Assembly: GCA_950073835.1 (NCBI GenBank)
Contig: CATMRP010000030.1
Location: 1-36,366 of the forward strand
Reading direction: 5' to 3'
DNA length: 36,366 nucleotides
Source of the DNA: an uncultured Alteromonadaceae bacterium
Lineage (GTDB): Bacteria > Pseudomonadota > Gammaproteobacteria > Enterobacterales > Alteromonadaceae
The position numbers and the translations under genes are program-made. This document shows, one piece after another, positions 31,544-36,366 of this stretch; positions within the stretch are counted from its first letter, which is position 1; every line of letters begins with the position of its first letter. The notes under the pieces were generated by a model. That model did not search any database. It saw only the letters and a list, made by a program, of their open reading frames with translations, and had not been told where the DNA came from.

Positions 31544-32310
31544 TGATAGCGATGATGGCCGTGGCGGTCGATGTTGTGATGTGCCGCTTCGTGCCCTGCC
31601 CGGGCTTTTTGCCCGGCTTCAGCATCCGGCTTAGCCGTCTCCGCAGGCCCTTCGGGATAACGAGCCTGACGCCATAAATCACCAATCAGCGGATCATCCC
31701 TATCAGGCTCGTCATCCTGCCATTGATAGTGCTTTTCCGCTAACTTCGGATCCTGGCGCCAGAAAATCAGTGCAGCCACTACGCCACCTAACGCCCCAAA
31801 GAAATGGGCCTCGTAAGAAATGCCGGGATCGCGCGGGAAAATCGACATGATCATACCGCCGTACATAAAAAAGGCGATCATCATCAGTGCTACCGAGCGC
31901 TTGTCTTTACGCAGCAGGCTCACCGTAAACAAAAAGAAAAACAAACCGTGACTTACGCCACTGGCGCCTAAATGCACTGACTCCCGGCCAAACAGCCAGA
32001 CCCCGATGCCAGACCCCAACCAGGCAAATATCAGTACTTTTAAACGGGAATTGGGGTATCCATAGCGCAACATAGCGCCCAGTACAATAAGCGGCAGCGT
32101 GTTATTAAACAGATGTTCGTAAGAGCCATGTACCAGAACGGAAGTGACTACCCCGTACAACCGGCTCCAATCATGAGGGATCACGCCCAGCACATTTAAC
32201 GGCAGCTTAAACAGCACGCCTGCCGACTGGATTACCCAGAGCAAGGCAACGGCTATCACCACCGGAACGATGGCAGAGCTTAATGCATAATTTGATTTTG
32301 CCTGATTCAT
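31540..32310 (-). CDS. Rhomboid family intramembrane serine protease
   Basis: A 256-residue membrane protease. The catalytic serine lies in GASGVS (115-120, S117). The catalytic histidine is H169 in YEAHFFG. The upstream HGSYEHLFNNTLPL (61-74) is the usual rhomboid HxxxxHLxxN segment. About six membrane helices are visible. Rhomboids cut membrane proteins within or near the membrane. The hydrophilic C-terminal tail (about 55 residues) is unusually rich in histidine at its end (HHNIDRHGHHRYH), which may bind metal. It follows the nucleotidyltransferase gene by 30 bases and is the last gene of this minus-strand group. Confidence 0.92.
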   Translation of the reverse strand: MNQAKSNYALSSAIVPVVIAVALLWVIQSAGVLFKLPLNVLGVIPHDWSRLYGVVTSVLVHGSYEHLFNNTLPLIVLGAMLRYGYPNSRLKVLIFAWLGSGIGVWLFGRESVHLGASGVSHGLFFFLFTVSLLRKDKRSVALMMIAFFMYGGMIMSIFPRDPGISYEAHFFGALGGVVAALIFWRQDPKLAEKHYQWQDDEPDRDDPLIGDLWRQARYPEGPAETAKPDAEAGQKARAGHEAAHHNIDRHGHHRYH

Positions 32311-32340
32311 TCTCCAGATATAAGGCTGGGTTCTGATAAA

Positions 32341-32922
32341 TCAATCGAGCTTATGCCAATCAGCCGGATTATCGATGTCAGTCAGCGAGTTTACCCGTTG
32401 GGTCTGAATACTGCCTGGAGACATTAACGCCAGTTTTCTCAGGTATTTTCCTGCACCGCTATCGCCCTGTAGCTGGTTAAGTACGGATAGCGTATGGGGT
32501 GGAAATATCACCGGTGGGCCAATGATCCCCTGGCAGCTGGTGGCTGTGATAACCGGGTTGCTGGCAAAGTCTGTTAACAGTGTCCTGATTAACATTGCAT
32601 TGATTCCGGCCTGATCACCAAGACCAATCATTAGTCCGTCGTAACCGGTTAAATCAAGCGCTGCTGCCGCACGCACACTGGCAGCCATTCCTTCCTGCCA
32701 GTGGTCAACATAATGATGGGTAACGCCGGTGGGCAGCGTTTCACAAATAGCGTTGTGCCAATAGCCGGTAAGTATCACTATTTCGGTGATCCCCGCTTTT
32801 TTATATTCACTTATTACATGGTGAAGCAGCGGTTGCTGACTGCCCGGATGCACTGCGAGTAACTTGTTGCCGCCATACCGGCTGGCACTGCCAGCGGCCA
32901 ACAAAGCCAATCGCAGGGTCAT
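32341..32922 (-). CDS. MocA/MobA-like nucleotidyltransferase
   Basis: A 193-residue NTP-transferase. The nucleotide-binding start is LLAAGSASRYGGNKLL (7-22); then comes GLGDQ (about 97-101) with the metal-binding aspartate, and GPPVIFP near 130. The layout matches the MocA/MobA group, which transfer CMP or GMP to molybdopterin. The closest setting would be cofactor loading of a molybdenum hydroxylase, fitting the MoxR and CoxE-like genes upstream. No such enzyme lies in the window. The start overlaps the RDD gene end by four bases (ATGA), so they are co-transcribed. Confidence 0.82.
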   Translation of the reverse strand: MTLRLALLAAGSASRYGGNKLLAVHPGSQQPLLHHVISEYKKAGITEIVILTGYWHNAICETLPTGVTHHYVDHWQEGMAASVRAAAALDLTGYDGLMIGLGDQAGINAMLIRTLLTDFASNPVITATSCQGIIGPPVIFPPHTLSVLNQLQGDSGAGKYLRKLALMSPGSIQTQRVNSLTDIDNPADWHKLD

Positions 32923-34142
32923 ACTTTCTCCGGGCTGGCTGGCTCCGGAGCGTGGTGTACGCTGAGTAACAGAGGAATAGGTACGGCACCAGGCGGACGA
33001 TACAACACCAGGGTTTCAGCAATTTTATCCTGAATGGTCTGCCGGTTTGGATCCCAGTATATCTGTAAAAATCCCAGTAAACCGGTAGCGATGCCGGCGG
33101 TGTACCCGCCATATCGGCCAAAGCTTTCAAATAAATTCAGCGGGCTGCCATCAAGCTTTACAACTTTGATACGCATGACGCGCTTGCCAATGGTATGGCC
33201 GCGCCACCAGGCGGTGAGCACACTGTAATACAACGCTGCCCAACCAAAACCAAGGCCAAGATCTTTAATAATGCCATCTACCCAGCTAATCAAACTGTTG
33301 GTTTTTTCGGTGTCGTTGTCTTTTCCCAGGCCAAGTTTTAACACTGGTTCGTTTGCTGGCTCAGACTCCTTCTCTGGCGTTGATGAAGAGTCAGCCTGGT
33401 CGGGATCAATAACACCCATGGATCCTGCTCTCAGCCCTGCCCTGATGGCTGCCTGCACTTCGTTGTTTACCTCTTCACTGTCTGCGTGGGATGCCTTACT
33501 GTTAGTAAACTCGGCCACAAACAGCTCGCGTAACTGGCTTTGCTGCTCTGCTGTCAGATCCTTACCGGCAATAAACCCATCAAATACGGCGGTTGCCTCC
33601 TGCTCGGTATCACCGGTGCTGCCGTAAGCCTCACCAAAGCCTGCGGCAAATTCGCTATAACAGCTAAACTCCCCCTCACAGCTTTGCCAGGCATATTTTT
33701 GTGCCACTCTAAGGCCGGAAGACACCAATGCCGAATCGCGGGAGAGTTCCTTTATAGGTGGTACTGAGTTATAAGATTCAACAATGACAAAGGTCACAAA
33801 AAACAATAAGCAAGCCGCGCTCAAGCGTAGCATCTTGCGCGCAAAACTCCGTTTTTTCTCGCCTTCTGCCAGGTGTTTACCGGCCCGGAAAAACGTAATC
33901 GCAACAAAAAACGCCAGTACCAGCGCGTGAGCCGTACTTAGCAGCACGACAAGGGAAACATCTATACACTGAGCAAGCAAACGCCGCATGGGCGATGCCA
34001 GCGGCTGCCCAAGCAGCTCATCAGCCACACCAAACGCATATGGCGTAACAATTTCGCGGGTTTCCTTAGCGTTTAACGGCTCCGCCGCTTCGCTTTGCTG
34101 TTTGCTTTGGTCAGGTAGTTGTTCTGATGCTTCGACTGTCAT
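32919..34142 (-). CDS. RDD family membrane protein
   Basis: A 407-residue protein. Residues about 40-90 have the RDD start (SPMRRLLAQCIDVSLVVLL, given in part) with a membrane helix. A second helix lies near 105-128. A long soluble, acidic insert (about 130-290) carries a DSSSTPEKESEPANEP linker. The C-terminal RDD part has WWRGHTIGKRVMRIKVVKLDG (about 313-333, shown to mark position) and another hydrophobic stretch. The insert is unusual: most RDD proteins are much shorter. Role unknown; RDD proteins may be transporters or membrane partners. It lies 68 bases after the VWA gene. Confidence 0.82.
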   Translation of the reverse strand: MTVEASEQLPDQSKQQSEAAEPLNAKETREIVTPYAFGVADELLGQPLASPMRRLLAQCIDVSLVVLLSTAHALVLAFFVAITFFRAGKHLAEGEKKRSFARKMLRLSAACLLFFVTFVIVESYNSVPPIKELSRDSALVSSGLRVAQKYAWQSCEGEFSCYSEFAAGFGEAYGSTGDTEQEATAVFDGFIAGKDLTAEQQSQLRELFVAEFTNSKASHADSEEVNNEVQAAIRAGLRAGSMGVIDPDQADSSSTPEKESEPANEPVLKLGLGKDNDTEKTNSLISWVDGIIKDLGLGFGWAALYYSVLTAWWRGHTIGKRVMRIKVVKLDGSPLNLFESFGRYGGYTAGIATGLLGFLQIYWDPNRQTIQDKIAETLVLYRPPGAVPIPLLLSVHHAPEPASPEKV

Positions 34143-34210
34143 GTCACGATTTCCCTGTTATTGTTATTCTATTTATACTCTCATTGCCTCGTTGGGCAAA
34201 ATTCAAATTA

Positions 34211-35389
34211 TTATTTTTTTTGTAAAGCCGAAATGCCGTCTGACAAGCCCTGTAAGGTTAACGGAAACATCTTGTCTGCCATTAAGTCTTTAATCAGTGC
34301 AACCGACTGATAATACTCCCAGTATTGTTGTGGCTGGGGGTTGAGCCAGATGCAATGACTAAAATGACTGGTTATGCGGTTTAACCAGGTCGCCCCCGGC
34401 TCCTCATTCCAGTGTTCAACGCTACCGCCGGGGTAAGCAATTTCGTAGGGGCCCATGGTGGCATCACCTACAAAAATCACCTTACAATCCGGGCCGTATT
34501 TGTGGATCACATCCCACACATCCATGCGCTCATTATCGCGCCGGGCGTTATCTTTCCACACTGACTCATACACACAGTTATGAAAATAGTAGTAATCGAG
34601 GTATTTAAACTCAGCGTGAACGGCCGAGAACAATTCCTCGACGCCTTTGATATAACTGTCCATGGAACCGCCTATATCAAAGAACATTAACACCTTAACG
34701 GCATTGTGCCGCTCCGGGCGCATATGGATATCGAGCAGGCCTCCCTGCTTTGCCGTGTTGGATATAGTGGAGGAGATGTCTAATTCCTCGCTGGCTGCGC
34801 CGCGGGCAAACTGGCGTAACTTACGAAGTGCCATTTTAAGGTTACGCGTACCCAACTCAGCATTGCCATCAAGATTTTTAAATTCCCTTTTATCCCAGAC
34901 CTTTACCGCTGAAAAACGGCGATTTCCATCTTGCCCGATGCGCACGCCTTCTGGGTTATCCCCATAAGCACCAAACGGACTGGTACCGCCGGTGCCAACC
35001 CATTTGTTACCGCCGGCATGGCGTTTTTTCTGTTCATCGAGTCGCTCACGAAGCTTTTTCATTAGCTCATCGAGACCGCCTTCCTGGCGTAATTTTTCGC
35101 GCTCTTCGGCCGATAAGCGTTTTTCGAATTCCTTGCGCAACCACTCCTCGTCGATGGTGTCGCCAAACAAATCGATGGCTTCCACCCCTTCAAAATAACT
35201 GGCAAATGCGCGGTCGTACTTGTCGAACTGTGACTCATCTTTGACCAACGTAATACGCGCCAGATGATAAAAGGCCGCCACATCGGCAAAGATAACCTGT
35301 TGCTCCAGTGCCCGGATTAAATCCAGCAGCTCGCGCAGGCTGGTTTTTACCCCAAAGCGTCTTAGCGTAAAGAAGAAATCAACCAACAT
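34211..35389 (-). CDS. VWA domain protein, CoxE-like
   Basis: A 392-residue soluble protein. The N-terminal region (MLVDFFFTLRRFGVKTSLREL) is typical of CoxE-like proteins. The C-terminal von Willebrand A domain starts near 230 and has a MIDAS-like FDIGGSMDS (237-245), with D238 and S242 where DxGxS is expected. A charged coiled-coil-like stretch lies at about 82-125. Such proteins work with a MoxR ATPase as a chaperone pair that inserts metal or remodels enzymes. The start and the MoxR stop share one base at 35389, so the two are translated together. Confidence 0.9.
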   Translation of the reverse strand: MLVDFFFTLRRFGVKTSLRELLDLIRALEQQVIFADVAAFYHLARITLVKDESQFDKYDRAFASYFEGVEAIDLFGDTIDEEWLRKEFEKRLSAEEREKLRQEGGLDELMKKLRERLDEQKKRHAGGNKWVGTGGTSPFGAYGDNPEGVRIGQDGNRRFSAVKVWDKREFKNLDGNAELGTRNLKMALRKLRQFARGAASEELDISSTISNTAKQGGLLDIHMRPERHNAVKVLMFFDIGGSMDSYIKGVEELFSAVHAEFKYLDYYYFHNCVYESVWKDNARRDNERMDVWDVIHKYGPDCKVIFVGDATMGPYEIAYPGGSVEHWNEEPGATWLNRITSHFSHCIWLNPQPQQYWEYYQSVALIKDLMADKMFPLTLQGLSDGISALQKK

Positions 35390-36225
35390 TAGCGACGTGC
35401 CATAAAGACCAGTTTTTCAAACAGGTGAATATCCTGCTCGTTTTTAAGCAAAGCGCCATACAGCGGCGGAATACTGGTTTTACCCTCTTTATCCTGCAGC
35501 GCCTCTGGCGGAATATCTTCGGCCACCAGCAATTTAAGCCAGTCAATCAGCTCTGAGGTAGAGGGCTTCTTCTTAAGACCCGGAATATCCCGCAGTTTAA
35601 AAAACGACGTTAACGCTTCCTCTAATAAACGTGATTTAATTTTAGGAAAATGCACGTCCACAATCTGGCGCATTTCGTCTGGCGTTGGAAATTTAATGTA
35701 ATGGAAGAAACAACGTCGTAAGAACGCGTCAGGCAGTTCTTTTTCGTTATTGGATGTAATCACCACAATTGGCCGGATATCCGCTTTAATGCGCTGCTGG
35801 GTTTCATACACGTAGAATTCCATCTTATCCAGTTCAAGCAGCAGGTCATTAGGGAACTCAATATCGGCCTTATCGATTTCGTCGATCAGCAACACCGGGC
35901 GTTTTTCGGCCACGAAGGCCTCCCATAATTTGCCTTTAACAATGTAATTGCTGATGTCGTGCACCCTGTCATCGCCTAACTGCGAATCGCGCAGACGCGA
36001 CACCGCATCATATTCGTACAGGCCCTGCTGTGCTTTGGTGGTAGATTTGATGTGCCACTGAATTAAATCCGTACCTAAGCTGGCCGCCAGTTCCTCGGCC
36101 AACAAGGTTTTTCCCGTTCCCGGCTCGCCTTTAATTAACAGGGGGCGTTCGAGGGTAATTGCCGCATTGACTGCCAGTTGTAGGTCAGCGCTGGCGATAT
36201 AACTATCGGTGCCTTGAAATGCCAT
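35389..36225 (-). CDS. MoxR-type AAA+ ATPase, CoxD-like
   Basis: A 278-residue AAA+ ATPase. Walker A is GEPGTGKT (33-40). Walker B is LLIDE (112-116), followed by IDKADIEFPNDLLLEL. Sensor 1 is TSNNEKELPD (157-166), with arginines R170-R171 after it. The length and the FVAEKRPVLLIDEIDKAD setting match the CoxD/MoxR group, which in known cases helps mature molybdenum hydroxylases together with a VWA protein. It is the first gene of the minus-strand group; the 141 bases to its right contain no gene that I can see. Confidence 0.92.
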   Translation of the reverse strand: MAFQGTDSYIASADLQLAVNAAITLERPLLIKGEPGTGKTLLAEELAASLGTDLIQWHIKSTTKAQQGLYEYDAVSRLRDSQLGDDRVHDISNYIVKGKLWEAFVAEKRPVLLIDEIDKADIEFPNDLLLELDKMEFYVYETQQRIKADIRPIVVITSNNEKELPDAFLRRCFFHYIKFPTPDEMRQIVDVHFPKIKSRLLEEALTSFFKLRDIPGLKKKPSTSELIDWLKLLVAEDIPPEALQDKEGKTSIPPLYGALLKNEQDIHLFEKLVFMARR

Positions 36226-36366
36226 TAGGATCCTTATTTCGTTTAACCATTAAAATAACCATATCATATAGCAAAAATCACTTTGCATTTTATGACTTAA
36301 TAACAATGATATAAGGGTAACCAAATAAGCTCCACCAATAATCTCTGTGAGATTTGTCAGCCTGAA
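36226..36366. other. AT-rich region upstream of the MoxR gene
   Basis: No gene is seen. AGGAT before the MoxR ATG is a modest ribosome site. A promoter for the minus-strand group is expected here, but I cannot pick clear -35/-10 elements with confidence. Confidence 0.4.

Noticed and set aside
1-36366. CRISPR arrays, tRNA and rRNA genes
   Set aside because: No regularly spaced short direct repeats, tRNA-like arms with a GTTCGA-type loop, or rRNA sequence were noticed. The attC repeats are the only dispersed repeat family.

Overview
The window looks like a chromosomal segment of a marine gammaproteobacterium, probably order Alteromonadales. This is inferred from gene content (cmoB, a glucosylglycerate solute operon, a MASE1/CHASE hybrid kinase, a large FG-GAP lipoprotein) and from gene style; no search was possible.

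Layout. (1) 1-5169, plus strand: the 3' end of cmoB, then a tight four-gene operon: a glycerate kinase-like P-loop protein, a mannosyl/glucosyl-3-phosphoglycerate phosphatase, glucosyl-3-phosphoglycerate synthase, and a GH13 sucrose-phosphorylase-family enzyme that is probably glucosylglycerate phosphorylase. Together these could make, break down and recycle the compatible solute glucosylglycerate. A hairpin terminator closes the operon. (2) 5198-10882, minus strand: thirteen small genes, mostly unrecognised membrane proteins, with no visible recombination sites. (3) 10908-18871, minus strand: an integron gene-cassette array. I count 14 attC sites, one half attC and a terminal core half-site. 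They separate short cassettes (lipoprotein, DUF6624, L7/L12-like, RidA fragment, TPR, DUF4272, small membrane proteins). No integron integrase is present, so this is a CALIN (cluster of attC sites lacking an integrase). Three cassettes carry no convincing gene but share a covarying hairpin and a 17-base motif. (4) 19066-20309, minus strand: a diguanylate cyclase with a membrane partner. (5) 20478-31543, plus strand: a small membrane protein, an FG-GAP lipoprotein, a hybrid histidine kinase, moeA, a MATE transporter, an ICMT-like methyltransferase and a MarC protein. (6) 31540-36225, minus strand: MoxR ATPase, CoxE-type VWA protein, RDD protein, MocA-like nucleotidyltransferase and rhomboid protease.

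The most novel element is the set of three related gene-less cassettes in the integrase-less array. Other points of note are a RidA gene cut by half an attC, and two genes that each look one base short in a homopolymer run. The solute operon, with a kinase that would close the glycerate loop, is the clearest metabolic unit.
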